Source: Pseudomonas sp. dw_612
GTDB taxonomy: Bacteria > Pseudomonadota > Gammaproteobacteria > Pseudomonadales > Pseudomonadaceae
Length of the DNA stretch: 64,000 nucleotides
Assembly: GCF_018449725.1 (NCBI RefSeq)
Contig: NZ_JAAVVC010000006.1
Span: 1-64,000 of the forward strand
Direction: 5' to 3'
The translations under genes and the position numbers were made by a program. Position 1 is the stretch's first letter; each line of letters begins with the position of its first letter. A model generated the notes under the pieces. The model was not told where the DNA came from. It worked only from the letters and a program-made list of their open reading frames with translations, and did no database searches. Positions 53,295 through 61,287 of the stretch are shown piece by piece.

Positions 53295-55456
53295 CCATGA
53301 AGCTCGACACAATGGCCGTTTCCCGCCGGGGATTTCTGAAGATCGGTGCCGCCAGCGGAGGCGGCTTGTTGCTCAGTCTCGCGTTGCCAGGAGCCGTCGG
53401 CGACAGTTTTGCCGAGGGCGCCGAGACGTTTGCGCCCAATGCGTTCATCCGTATCGATCGCCAGGGCAAGGTGACGTTCACCATCGCCCAGGTCGAGATG
53501 GGGCAGGGCACCTACACCTCGATCCCGGTGTTGATTGCCGAAGAACTGGCGGTACGGCTCGATCAGGTGGTGATCGAACACGCGCCGGCGGATGACAAAC
53601 GCTTCGCCAATCCGCTGCTGGGATTTCAGGTGACCGGCGGCTCGACGTCGATCCGCAGCGCTTGGGAGCCGTTGCGCCAGGCCGGCGCTACCGCGCGTAC
53701 GCTGTTGATTCAGGCGGCCGCCTTGCAGTGGAAGGTTGCACCCAGCGCTTGCATGGCCCGCGAGGGTGTCGTGGTGCATGAAGCCAGTCGGCGAACCCTC
53801 GCCTACGGCGAGTTGGTCGAGAAGGCCGCGACCTTGCCGGCCCCGGAAAAAGTTGACCTGAAAACCCCGGAGCATTTTCAGCTGATCGGGCTCACCAGCA
53901 AGCGCACCGATTCGCCGGGCAAGGTCAACGGCACCGCCGTGTATGGCATCGACGCCCGGCCCGAAGGGGTCAAGGTTGCCGCCGTGGTAGCGTGCCCGGT
54001 GATCGGTGGCACCCTGGCCAGTGTCGATGACCGTGCCGCGCTGGCGGTGAAGGGCGTGCTGCACGTCCTTCGGATCGAGAACGCCGTGGCGGTGGTCGCC
54101 GAGCATACGGGCGCGGCGCGCAAGGCGCTGACCTTGCTCGATATCAAGTGGAACGAAGGCGCCAACGCTCAATACACCACGGCGCAGATGCTGAGCGCGA
54201 TCGAGCAGGCTTCACAGGCGACCGGCGCGGTGGTGCGCAACGTTGGCAATGTCGAGCAGGCACTGGCGCAAGCCGACAAAACACTCGAGGCGGTTTATCA
54301 GGTGCCCTTTTTGGCCCATGCCTGCATGGAGCCGATGAACTGCACGGTGCATGTCCGCGCACACGCGTGTGATCTGTGGCTGGGGACTCAAGTCCCGGCT
54401 CGCGCACAAGCCGTGGCCGCGCAAATGACCGGGTTGGCCGACAGTCAGGTCCAGGTGCATAACCACCTGCTGGGCGGTGGTTTTGGCCGTCGGCTGGACG
54501 TGGATTTTGTCACTCAGGCCGTGGCCTTTGCCAAACAGGTCGCGTTTCCGCTCAAGGTCATTTGGTCCCGGGAAGAAGACACCCGTCACAGTACGTTGCG
54601 GCCGTATCATTTCAATCATCTGAGCGCCGGTCTGGATGCCCAGGGGCGGCCAACGGCCTGGACCCACAAAGTGACCGGTTCCTCAATTCTCGCTCGCTGG
54701 TTGCCGGCGCGCTTCGCCAACGGCATCGATGGCGATGCGACGCGCGACCCCAGCGGTCCCTATGACTTTCCCAACATCGGCGTGAGTTATATCCGCCATG
54801 AGCCGCCAGCGGGCATCACCACCGGTTTCTGGCGGGGTGTCGGTCACACGCAAAACGTGTTCATGGTCGAAGGGTTCATCGATGAACTGGCGGCCAGCGC
54901 CGGGCAGGACCCCGTGGCCTATCGTCTGGCGCTGCTGGACAAGCACCCGCGTGCGCGCAAAGTGCTGGAGACCGTCGCGCAAAAATCGGGTTGGGGAACC
55001 CCTCTGGAGAAGGGCCGTGGGCGTGGCGTCGCACTGACGTTCTGCTTCGGCACTTACGCTGCCCAAGTGGCGGAAGTGAGTGTCGACCAGGGTGGACAAG
55101 TGCGGGTGCACAAGGTGACCTGCGTCGTCGATTGCGGGCGCTCCATTGTGCCGGACAGCGTCGTGGCGCAAATGCAGGGCGGGGCCATTTTCGGCCTGAC
55201 GGCGACCTTGTTTGGCAACATCACCTTCAAGGACGGGCGAGTCGAACAGGGGAATTTCGACACGTACCGTGTCTTGCGGATGAATGAGACGCCCGTGATC
55301 GAAACGCACCTGCTGGACAGCCACGAAACACCCGGCGGGATCGGCGAAGTGTCCACGGTGACGATTGCGCCGGCGGTGGTGAATGCGGTGTTTGCGGTGA
55401 CCGGCAAGCGACTGCGAAAGTTGCCGGTCGACGCCAGTCAACTGACCAGCGCCTGA
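53291..55456 (+). CDS. iorB: Molybdopterin-binding subunit of IorB/xanthine-dehydrogenase family
   Basis: 721 residues from ATG 53291 (overlapping the iorA stop; a second ATG at 53297 is possible). A twin-arginine signal ([15 protein letters not shown]) implies export of the folded complex to the periplasm. Cofactor regions: [24 protein letters not shown], and the catalytic Glu in [10 protein letters not shown]. It hydroxylates an aromatic N-heterocycle or an aldehyde at carbon using water. The maturation gene next door appears damaged, so activity may depend on another XdhC elsewhere. Confidence 0.93.
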   Translation: MTMKLDTMAVSRRGFLKIGAASGGGLLLSLALPGAVGDSFAEGAETFAPNAFIRIDRQGKVTFTIAQVEMGQGTYTSIPVLIAEELAVRLDQVVIEHAPADDKRFANPLLGFQVTGGSTSIRSAWEPLRQAGATARTLLIQAAALQWKVAPSACMAREGVVVHEASRRTLAYGELVEKAATLPAPEKVDLKTPEHFQLIGLTSKRTDSPGKVNGTAVYGIDARPEGVKVAAVVACPVIGGTLASVDDRAALAVKGVLHVLRIENAVAVVAEHTGAARKALTLLDIKWNEGANAQYTTAQMLSAIEQASQATGAVVRNVGNVEQALAQADKTLEAVYQVPFLAHACMEPMNCTVHVRAHACDLWLGTQVPARAQAVAAQMTGLADSQVQVHNHLLGGGFGRRLDVDFVTQAVAFAKQVAFPLKVIWSREEDTRHSTLRPYHFNHLSAGLDAQGRPTAWTHKVTGSSILARWLPARFANGIDGDATRDPSGPYDFPNIGVSYIRHEPPAGITTGFWRGVGHTQNVFMVEGFIDELAASAGQDPVAYRLALLDKHPRARKVLETVAQKSGWGTPLEKGRGRGVALTFCFGTYAAQVAEVSVDQGGQVRVHKVTCVVDCGRSIVPDSVVAQMQGGAIFGLTATLFGNITFKDGRVEQGNFDTYRVLRMNETPVIETHLLDSHETPGGIGEVSTVTIAPAVVNAVFAVTGKRLRKLPVDASQLTSA

Positions 55457-55487
55457 GTCGGCATAACGTTTGGAAGACGCTGCGCAC

Positions 55488-55880
55488 TCAGCTTGAGACT
55501 GGGATGCGCAGCTCTGAATCGTGGATCGGGCGTTCCCGCCATTTCAACATCTGGCCGCTGCGCGCGTTGAGCACCGCGGTCATTTCCGCGAGCACGGCCA
55601 AGGCCACGGCTTCCGGGCCGTCGCCGCCGATGTCCAGCCCCATGGGGTAATGAAGCCGGTCCAGTCCTGGCAGCTTTGGGGTGGTTTCCTGGATCTGCGC
55701 GAGCAGTCTTTCGGTACGGTTTCGCGGCCCGAGTTGGCCGATGTATGCCGCCGGGCCGGTCAATACCCGTCCCAGCCGATAGGCCGAACCCTCGACTTTG
55801 ACCACCGTGGCCAACACGTGGGTGCCAGCGCCGGATTGCCTTGCCTGCATCATGGCTTTCAGTTGACTCACCGTATTCAT
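55488..55880 (-). pseudogene. xdhC remnant with in-frame internal deletion
   Basis: 130 residues, against roughly 300 or more for XdhC/CoxI proteins, which mature and sulfurate the cofactor of molybdenum hydroxylases. The first 36 residues match the normal N-terminus (VLATVVKVEGSAYR), and from about residue 43 the sequence is the normal C-terminal Rossmann end (GPAAYIGQLGPRNRTERLL, HYPMGLDIGGDGPEAVALAVLAEM). The whole middle is missing, with the frame kept. It is convergent with iorB, ending 31 bp away. It may be a dead gene or a shortened functional form; a dead gene is more likely. Confidence 0.75.
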
Positions 55881-55926
55881 GGGTGACTCCGCATGACGGT
55901 CTGAAATGACGGCTCAGCCACTGTGA

Positions 55927-57423
55927 TCAGAACGGATACTGGCGAGGCACGTGCTGTACCGACATCCAATGTTCGGTGGTTAGCTCATGGATCAAGCCTT
56001 CGCTACCGAAGCGCCCCAGGCCGGAGTTCTTTTCCCCGCCGAACGGCATATTCGGCAGGTCGACGGCGGTGATGTCGTTGATATGCGACATGCCGGTTTT
56101 CAGACCGGCAGCAAAGCGCTGTGCGCGGGCAATATCCCGGGAGAACACCGCGCTGGAGAGTCCGAACTCGGTGTCGTTGGCCATGTGCAGCGCTTCGGCG
56201 TCACTGTAGAAAGACTGGATCGGCGCGACGGGGCCAAACAGCTCGTTGCGACCGATCAGCATGTTCGGGGTGATGCAATCAAACACATGCGGCGGCACGA
56301 TCAAGCCGTCCGCCGGACCACCCAGGCGTTGTCGAGCGCCTTCTGCATTGGCGGCCGAAATCGAACGCTGGACGCTGAGCAATTGCTTTTGGCTGATCAA
56401 AGGGCCGATGACGGTGTCCGGATCATCTGGATTGCCGACTTTCAGGTTCTGGACGCGGGCGACATAACGTTCGACGAACTCGTCGTAGAGTTTTGCATGC
56501 ACCAGTATCCGGTTGGCAATCACGCAGATTTGGCCCTGGTGCAGGAACTTGCTCACCACCGCGGCATGCACGGCCAACTCCAGGTCGGCATCTTCCAGCA
56601 CCACCAGCGGCGCATTGCCGCCGAGTTCCAGCATCATTTTCTTGAGCCGTGAACTGGTGGCGATGTTGCTCGCGATACGTCGGCCCACACCCAGCGACCC
56701 GGTGAACGAAACGACCCGAGGTATGGGATGTTGAACAAAGCCGTCGCCAATCACCGCAGGATCACCGACCACCACATTGAGCACGCCCGCCGGCAGCCCG
56801 GCCTCTTCGAAGATCCGGGCAATCAGTAATCCGCCGGTGATCGGCGTTTCACTCGCCGGTTTGACCACGACAGCGTTGCCCAGGGCAATCGCCGGCGCGA
56901 GCGTTCGGCACGTCAGGTGCAGGGGCCAGTTCCACGGGCTAATGACTGCAACCACCCCGACCGGGTTGCGATAGATGCGGTTTTCTTTACCGGGGATGTC
57001 GCCGGCGATGATTCGGCCGTACACCTGAGCCGGGAGCATCGAGGCATCCAGAATAATGGCGCGGGCAGCGCCCCATTCCATTTCAGCCTTCATCCGGGTG
57101 CTGCCGGATTCGCGAATCAGCCAGTCGACCACTTCGCCATGGCGCGCATCAAGGATCTCGACGGCTCTGCGCATGACCGCTGCGCGCTCGCCTGGCAGGC
57201 TTTGCTCCCACTGAGCCTGCGCCGATTGCGCTGCGTTGTAGGCGCGGTCGACATCGTCCAGATTGGCCTGGTGCAGTTCGGCCAGGCGCTCATTGGAATA
57301 GGGATTGTTGACTTCAAGCACGGAGCCGGCATTACCCGCACGCCATGCTCCATCGATAAACAGTCCGGCAAATGTATAGGGCGCAGGGGGCGTGTTTGTG
57401 CCCGCAATCGTTGATTGAGTCAT
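55927..57423 (-). CDS. Aromatic aldehyde dehydrogenase, paralogue of the 17.7-kb enzyme
   Basis: 498 residues. SPWNWPLHL, LELGGNAPLVVLEDADLE and HQGQICVIANR give the Asn, Glu and Cys of the active site. Salicylaldehyde/benzaldehyde-dehydrogenase type. Long stretches (LIRESGSTR, PITGGLL-ARI-EEAGLPAG-LNVVVG, the C-terminal HWMSVQH) coincide with the enzyme at 17731-19200. It follows the EamA gene by 51 bp on the same strand; AAGGAACCGCC precedes the ATG. It may oxidise the same aldehydes as the IorAB complex nearby. Confidence 0.94.
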   Translation of the reverse strand: MTQSTIAGTNTPPAPYTFAGLFIDGAWRAGNAGSVLEVNNPYSNERLAELHQANLDDVDRAYNAAQSAQAQWEQSLPGERAAVMRRAVEILDARHGEVVDWLIRESGSTRMKAEMEWGAARAIILDASMLPAQVYGRIIAGDIPGKENRIYRNPVGVVAVISPWNWPLHLTCRTLAPAIALGNAVVVKPASETPITGGLLIARIFEEAGLPAGVLNVVVGDPAVIGDGFVQHPIPRVVSFTGSLGVGRRIASNIATSSRLKKMMLELGGNAPLVVLEDADLELAVHAAVVSKFLHQGQICVIANRILVHAKLYDEFVERYVARVQNLKVGNPDDPDTVIGPLISQKQLLSVQRSISAANAEGARQRLGGPADGLIVPPHVFDCITPNMLIGRNELFGPVAPIQSFYSDAEALHMANDTEFGLSSAVFSRDIARAQRFAAGLKTGMSHINDITAVDLPNMPFGGEKNSGLGRFGSEGLIHELTTEHWMSVQHVPRQYPF

Positions 57424-57474
57424 GGCGGTTCCTTGGTCTTCAGGTCAGGGTCGAGAGGGTTGGAAGCGGGTGGT

Positions 57475-58407
57475 TCAGCGGGCCTGGGCGGCGCCGCTGC
57501 GCAAGGCGATCAGCAATCCGAGGGTACAAATGGCCAGGCCGCACCACTGGGCGATCGTGGGCAGCTCGCCCACCAATGGCACACCGAGCAAAATCGCGAT
57601 GGCGGGCGCGAGCGCGGGAAAGAGCGCGGCTCGGCCAGCACCGAGATACTGCACAGCCCGGGCGAACGTGAAGAGCGCGACAATGCCCGATAGCAGGCCT
57701 TGAACAACGCCTTGCTCGATCAGCATGGCGATCGGCGTTACCGACAAGCGTTGAGTGCCTGCCAATGCCAGGTAAAGCGGGGAGTAGATCGCACCGCTGA
57801 GGACCGACACCACGGCGGTGGTGGCGAAGGCATTCAGTTTCCAGCGACGCACCAGGAGGGTGAAAACGGCGAACATTGATCCCGCCATGGCAAACAGCAG
57901 ATCGCCTTTCCAGGCCAGGGACTGGCCTTCGAGGAGACCGGGGCCGGCAATCGTCACCAGCCCGGCGATGATGACGCCGAGCCCGAGAATACGTGACGCC
58001 TTCAGCGGCTCGCGCAGCAGTAAGGCGGCCAGACAGACACTCATCAGCGTGAGAACACCGAGCTGAATGACCGCGCCATGGGCGAGCGGGGCGTATAGAT
58101 AACCGCTGGCGCCGATCAGCACAAAAAGCGGCCCGGCCAGCAGCGACAACACAATACCCCGTCGCCAGCCGATTCCGGCCAACGTCCGAGGTGAGTTCGT
58201 CAGCACCCATGGCAGCAAAATGGCGCCGGCGACGGCATAGCGAATAAAAGCCAGATCACTGGCCTGCAATCCGGCACCGATTCCGTGACGGGAAACCGCG
58301 AGAAACGCCCCCCAGATAATCGCCGCTATCGATCCAAATGCAATGCCATAGTGAGTGTTACGGCGCAGTGACGGTAAGGCCGACGCACGTGCAGTTAGGC
58401 TTGGCAT
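57475..58407 (-). CDS. EamA/DMT-family transporter
   Basis: 310 residues from ATG 58407; starts at 58467 or further upstream are open but poorly supported. About ten hydrophobic helices in two EamA repeats (IAAIIWGAFLAVSRHG at the start, GELPTIAQWCGLAICTLGLL at the end). Inner-membrane exporter of metabolites or amino acids; substrate unknown. Probably co-transcribed with the downstream aldehyde dehydrogenase gene. Confidence 0.88.
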   Translation of the reverse strand: MPSLTARASALPSLRRNTHYGIAFGSIAAIIWGAFLAVSRHGIGAGLQASDLAFIRYAVAGAILLPWVLTNSPRTLAGIGWRRGIVLSLLAGPLFVLIGASGYLYAPLAHGAVIQLGVLTLMSVCLAALLLREPLKASRILGLGVIIAGLVTIAGPGLLEGQSLAWKGDLLFAMAGSMFAVFTLLVRRWKLNAFATTAVVSVLSGAIYSPLYLALAGTQRLSVTPIAMLIEQGVVQGLLSGIVALFTFARAVQYLGAGRAALFPALAPAIAILLGVPLVGELPTIAQWCGLAICTLGLLIALRSGAAQAR

Positions 58408-59131
58408 TGTTTTTCGTCGCTCCTTCACACCCTTGAAAACAGGATTGTTTGTCGGGGAATGAGCCATGGTAGGAGCAAGGAGTGCGCTGAATAACCCCCA
58501 AGGCTGGCAATGCCCTTTGAAGGGGAGCTTCATAAAAGGGTGCCTTGTTATCGTCGAAAACTATGGCAAGGCTGTGGTGTGGAATTGCGGGCACAAGGCC
58601 AGGCGTTGCCGCACGCCGGCCCGAGCCAATCGATAGACACCACGCGCACTCAGAGGACGTTGCTGCCAGCCTGTGCGAGGTGGTTTTCCTGCATTCCGGC
58701 GATCAGATGCAGAGGAATGTGTTGTTGTGCTTCAACGCAAGGGACTTCGAAACTGCCCACTATCTGGAGATGTCGCTCACTCAGTCCGGTCGACTCCTCT
58801 GCCTTTGCCATAGCCATTCTCGCGTGGTTCGCTGCGATTTCATTGAGAGTTGACACGTTACATCTCCGGGGTGACTGACCAAACTGGTTTGAGTGCCGCC
58901 GCGTCAGAATTATGTCGTTCTGGGGCTGCTACGACCGGCCTTTGCAATCCCCACGCCAGACACGCTCGTGCGCGGCTCGCCAACTTTTCGCAGGCGACGA
59001 ATGGTGTCCTGCCGACGCTTTTGCAACGCACCGACCGTCAGACTGCTTTGAATTATAGGGACGGGCGGGACTCTACCGTTCGAGGGGCAACTGTTCCTCA
59101 ATGGCGGTGAACTCCGCACTGAGGCAAGTTA
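58408..59131. other. Stretch without a confident gene
   Basis: Several short open frames overlap in this 724-bp stretch and none shows a recognisable domain. The first part is the leader of the EamA gene; a small leftward frame at 58650-58856 is the best coding candidate. From about 58910 the DNA has the look of a leader or repeat of the kind seen before small genes in fluorescent pseudomonads (GGGACGGGCGGGACTCTACC at 59054-59073), but I cannot confirm this. Confidence 0.5.
58650..58856 (-). CDS. Possible small protein, unrecognised
   Basis: 68 residues from a GTG at 58856 with GGAG 7 bases upstream. The N-terminal half (STLNEIAANHARMAMAKAEE) looks helical and coding-like; there is no signal peptide, membrane helix or known motif. 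I do not recognise it. It could be a spurious frame or a decayed gene. Confidence 0.25.
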   Translation of the reverse strand: MSTLNEIAANHARMAMAKAEESTGLSERHLQIVGSFEVPCVEAQQHIPLHLIAGMQENHLAQAGSNVL

Positions 59132-59317
59132 ATGACTTCGTTCGATGACTTCAGAATGAAATCCCATGAGCTTTTGATAGAGCTGGACGCCGCGACGATG
59201 GGAATGATGACATTGGTGACCTCAAAATGCGTTTCGGGGCCGGAATGGGATGCGGCTTCGAAAAGACAACACGATGCCTATGAACGCTGGAACGCCTTCC
59301 TCAATATCCCTGGCTAG
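59132..59317 (+). CDS. Small hypothetical protein 1
   Basis: 61 residues, ATG preceded by GAGGCAAGTT. No signal or membrane segment; acidic and helical, with an SFDDFRMKSHELLIELDAAT start and WDAASKRQHDAYERWNAFLN end. This resembles small cytosolic proteins frequent in Pseudomonas genomes whose function is unknown. A second small gene follows 69 bp downstream on the same strand, and the two are likely one unit. Not assigned a function. Confidence 0.7.
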   Translation: MTSFDDFRMKSHELLIELDAATMGMMTLVTSKCVSGPEWDAASKRQHDAYERWNAFLNIPG

Positions 59318-59386
59318 CAACCGCAACGCGGGCGGTTTGCGATTCGCGCGTAAAATGGCCATGCACTTCATCAAGAGGAGCCGCAC

Positions 59387-59578
59387 ATGGACGCCGACCA
59401 AGTGAACAAGCAAGCATCGGAACAAAGAGTGTGGGATCGATACTTCTGCGCTGCGCTGATTGCGGAAAGCAATTTGACGGCACCGATCGTGGGCGAGACC
59501 ACTCATGACGACAGGCAAAACCTGCTCGTTGAACGGGCCAAAAAGCTCGCTGACAAGATGATGGAACACAGAAAGTAA
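59387..59578 (+). CDS. Small hypothetical protein 2
   Basis: 63 residues; GAGGAGCCGCAC in front of the ATG is a strong ribosome site. Highly charged, with a helical C-terminus (NLLVERAKKLADKMMEHRK); no signal, membrane helix or known domain. Paired with the preceding small gene. It is the last gene before base composition becomes more AT-rich and the island genes begin. Confidence 0.7.
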   Translation: MDADQVNKQASEQRVWDRYFCAALIAESNLTAPIVGETTHDDRQNLLVERAKKLADKMMEHRK

Positions 59579-59681
59579 TCAGAGCCCAGCGCGATGGACT
59601 TATTCCCTAAAGATACATAGTTCGTGAACGAGTACTCATAAGAGCCAGTAAATGCAGGATTTTTAGGATCAATACCTTGTT

Positions 59682-59695
59682 ATGTATAAATACAT
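59682..59695. repeat. 14-bp inverted repeat near the presumed island end
   Basis: ATGTAT-AA-ATACAT in an AT-rich gap between the small genes and the HEPN-like gene. Possible recombination or regulator site; unproven. Confidence 0.3.
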
Positions 59696-59715
59696 CGCAA
59701 GGCATCGTAAATTCC

Positions 59716-59734
59716 AAGCGCCGACGGCGCTTTT
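59716..59734. terminator. Terminator-like hairpin downstream of the HEPN-like gene
   Basis: AAGCGCC-GAC-GGCGCTT followed by TT on the plus strand; A-rich before it, so it can act in both directions. Lies 17 bp past the HEPN-like stop. Confidence 0.55.
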
Positions 59735-59750
59735 CCAGTTGCATTTACCC

Positions 59751-60464
59751 TTAATCGTTGACGTCAACAACCTGCCCAGAACCGTAAATCCAATCGAAGC
59801 ACGCTTGATCGAACCACGTAGCGAAGCGCTCGACCTCAGTGAGGACTGTATTGAGCTTGTCCGAATCGACGTGCAGCGTGGGTTCGATCATCCACATCGA
59901 ATCCATATCCAAACCGCTGGCCTCTACGTGAGCAAGTAAGTCACGTTCATGGTCAGCAAGGAAGAATGGGCTTGGATGCTTCTTCAGATCCTTCGCCGCA
60001 TGCGTTGGAGTGACACGTGTCAGACTTCCTGGGTGCTGCGCCCGATTCCTGGCCAACACGAGCTGCTCAAGCATGCCAAGATTCGCACCGCTGTCGTCGA
60101 ATTGCACACCGATGGAGTTCGAAAACACAGTCCTGTAACCGTGCAACCACCCCTTGTTGCGGAACAACGGCTTCCGTTTCTCCGGTTCGATTTCTATCCC
60201 GACCTGCTGCTCCCAAGTTTCGAGGTAGACGTGAAGTGCGCCGGCCAGCATCGATACGCAGGAATGGCCGAGCACTTGAACGGCATCAGATGCCTCGTTC
60301 CATTCGATCTCGTACGGTGGCTCTCCGTCCTCGCTATATGGCGGCTCAAATGGAGGTTCACCCGCTTCGATTAAACGTATACGCTCGACAAAGGGCGCAG
60401 TGGCATCGCGATACAAGTGCCGAATGAAGTTAACGCGCTGTTTCAGAAACCAAGCGACGTCCAT
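59751..60464 (-). CDS. HEPN-like protein, probable island cargo
   Basis: 237 residues, ATG after GGGAG at 7 bases. No signal or membrane helix. Mostly helical; residues 131-144 read MLEQLVLARNRAQH, in which R139-x4-H144 fits the Rx4-6H catalytic motif of HEPN RNases, with the helix-then-RN-xx-H pattern typical of that fold. A proline-rich acidic loop (GEPPFEPPYSEDGEPPYE) occupies residues 36-52. HEPN proteins often serve in toxin-antitoxin or anti-phage systems. No partner antitoxin is adjacent; gmtX is 145 bp upstream on the same strand. The HEPN call is from motif and context, not a full family match. Confidence 0.7.
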   Translation of the reverse strand: MDVAWFLKQRVNFIRHLYRDATAPFVERIRLIEAGEPPFEPPYSEDGEPPYEIEWNEASDAVQVLGHSCVSMLAGALHVYLETWEQQVGIEIEPEKRKPLFRNKGWLHGYRTVFSNSIGVQFDDSGANLGMLEQLVLARNRAQHPGSLTRVTPTHAAKDLKKHPSPFFLADHERDLLAHVEASGLDMDSMWMIEPTLHVDSDKLNTVLTEVERFATWFDQACFDWIYGSGQVVDVND

Positions 60465-60609
60465 CAGATACTCCCTGCAATTGAGCGTTTTAGAACGTAA
60501 CTGAACGATAGGTATTCCGTCTTTTCAACGGCCCAATGATGTAAGCGCCGACCTGGCCATCTTCAGAGTTGCAGCCACTACAGAGTTCAACGTATACCTG
60601 CGCATTCGG

Positions 60610-61272
60610 TCAGTCGCCCAATACCTTGCGGATTGCACGCGCAAAGCCCACCTCAAATATCGTTCGGCCACGCTCGTTGACGATTTCACCATGGCTTCCT
60701 TCGCACATTCCCCGCTCTTCGAGATAGTTCCGCGATACCGCCTTCTGTAAGGCTTCACGTTCAGACTGAGTCAGCTGTGCGGACAGAGCAAGGACAGCAA
60801 TCGGTTGCGCTCCAGGCACAGACGCGATTGTTGAGCCAAGTGGACGCCGGTCTACGGTCACCTGTGTATTGGCCTTCAGGATGTTGAGTTGTGCCTTGAG
60901 CTTGTCACGCTCGGTGATAATAGTCTGCATGATGGAGCGAATGGCCGGATCCTCAATGCGTAGCAGATACTCGTGGCTTGCCAAAGTCTTTGTAGTTTTG
61001 GGAGCCGCAGGCCCGACGTAGACGGCCCAGGATTCGATGAGCGCGCGATAGTCGGCAGACGGGGCGTTGTAGAGCGCACGCCCTTTCATAATGCCTGCTG
61101 CTTCAGCCAAGCGACCAATGGCCGGCAGGGAGAAGTCGCGTGAACCAGCCTCATGCTGTTTGCGGCACAACTCATGCATTTTTGCCAGGTTTTCCCGGCG
61201 ATTCGAACGCCCCCCCTTGGCCAGCAAAGCTTCCAACATCGCATCAGGATGAATGTCTGTCAGACCGTTCAT
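60610..61272 (-). CDS. gmtX: Gamma-mobile-trio protein GmtX
   Basis: 220 residues, starting 15 bp after the gmtZ stop behind a G-rich ribosome site (GGGGGTGGAG). N-terminal part resembles a helix-turn-helix (FSLPAIGRLAEAAGIMKGRALYN), then SADYRALIESWAVY, and a coiled segment (ITERDKLKAQLNILKAN). The pattern and its position after a gmtZ-type gene match my recollection of GmtX, third member of the conserved trio that marks GMT genomic islands. Its biochemical role is not known; DNA binding during mobility is a reasonable guess. Confidence 0.75.
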   Translation of the reverse strand: MNGLTDIHPDAMLEALLAKGGRSNRRENLAKMHELCRKQHEAGSRDFSLPAIGRLAEAAGIMKGRALYNAPSADYRALIESWAVYVGPAAPKTTKTLASHEYLLRIEDPAIRSIMQTIITERDKLKAQLNILKANTQVTVDRRPLGSTIASVPGAQPIAVLALSAQLTQSEREALQKAVSRNYLEERGMCEGSHGEIVNERGRTIFEVGFARAIRKVLGD

Positions 61273-61287
61273 ACTCCACCCCCTCGA

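Noticed and set aside
58510..58878. Rightward frame of 122 codons in the gap after the EamA gene
   Set aside because: No ribosome site, no recognisable motif, cysteine- and arginine-rich as in noncoding frames, and overlapped by other equally long frames.
58910..59119. Leftward frame of 69 codons before the small-gene pair
   Set aside because: It lies in what looks like a leader or repeat; no ribosome site and no structural pattern.
60525..60758. Leftward frame overlapping the end of gmtX in another phase
   Set aside because: It overlaps a better supported gene, and its composition is that of a shadow frame.
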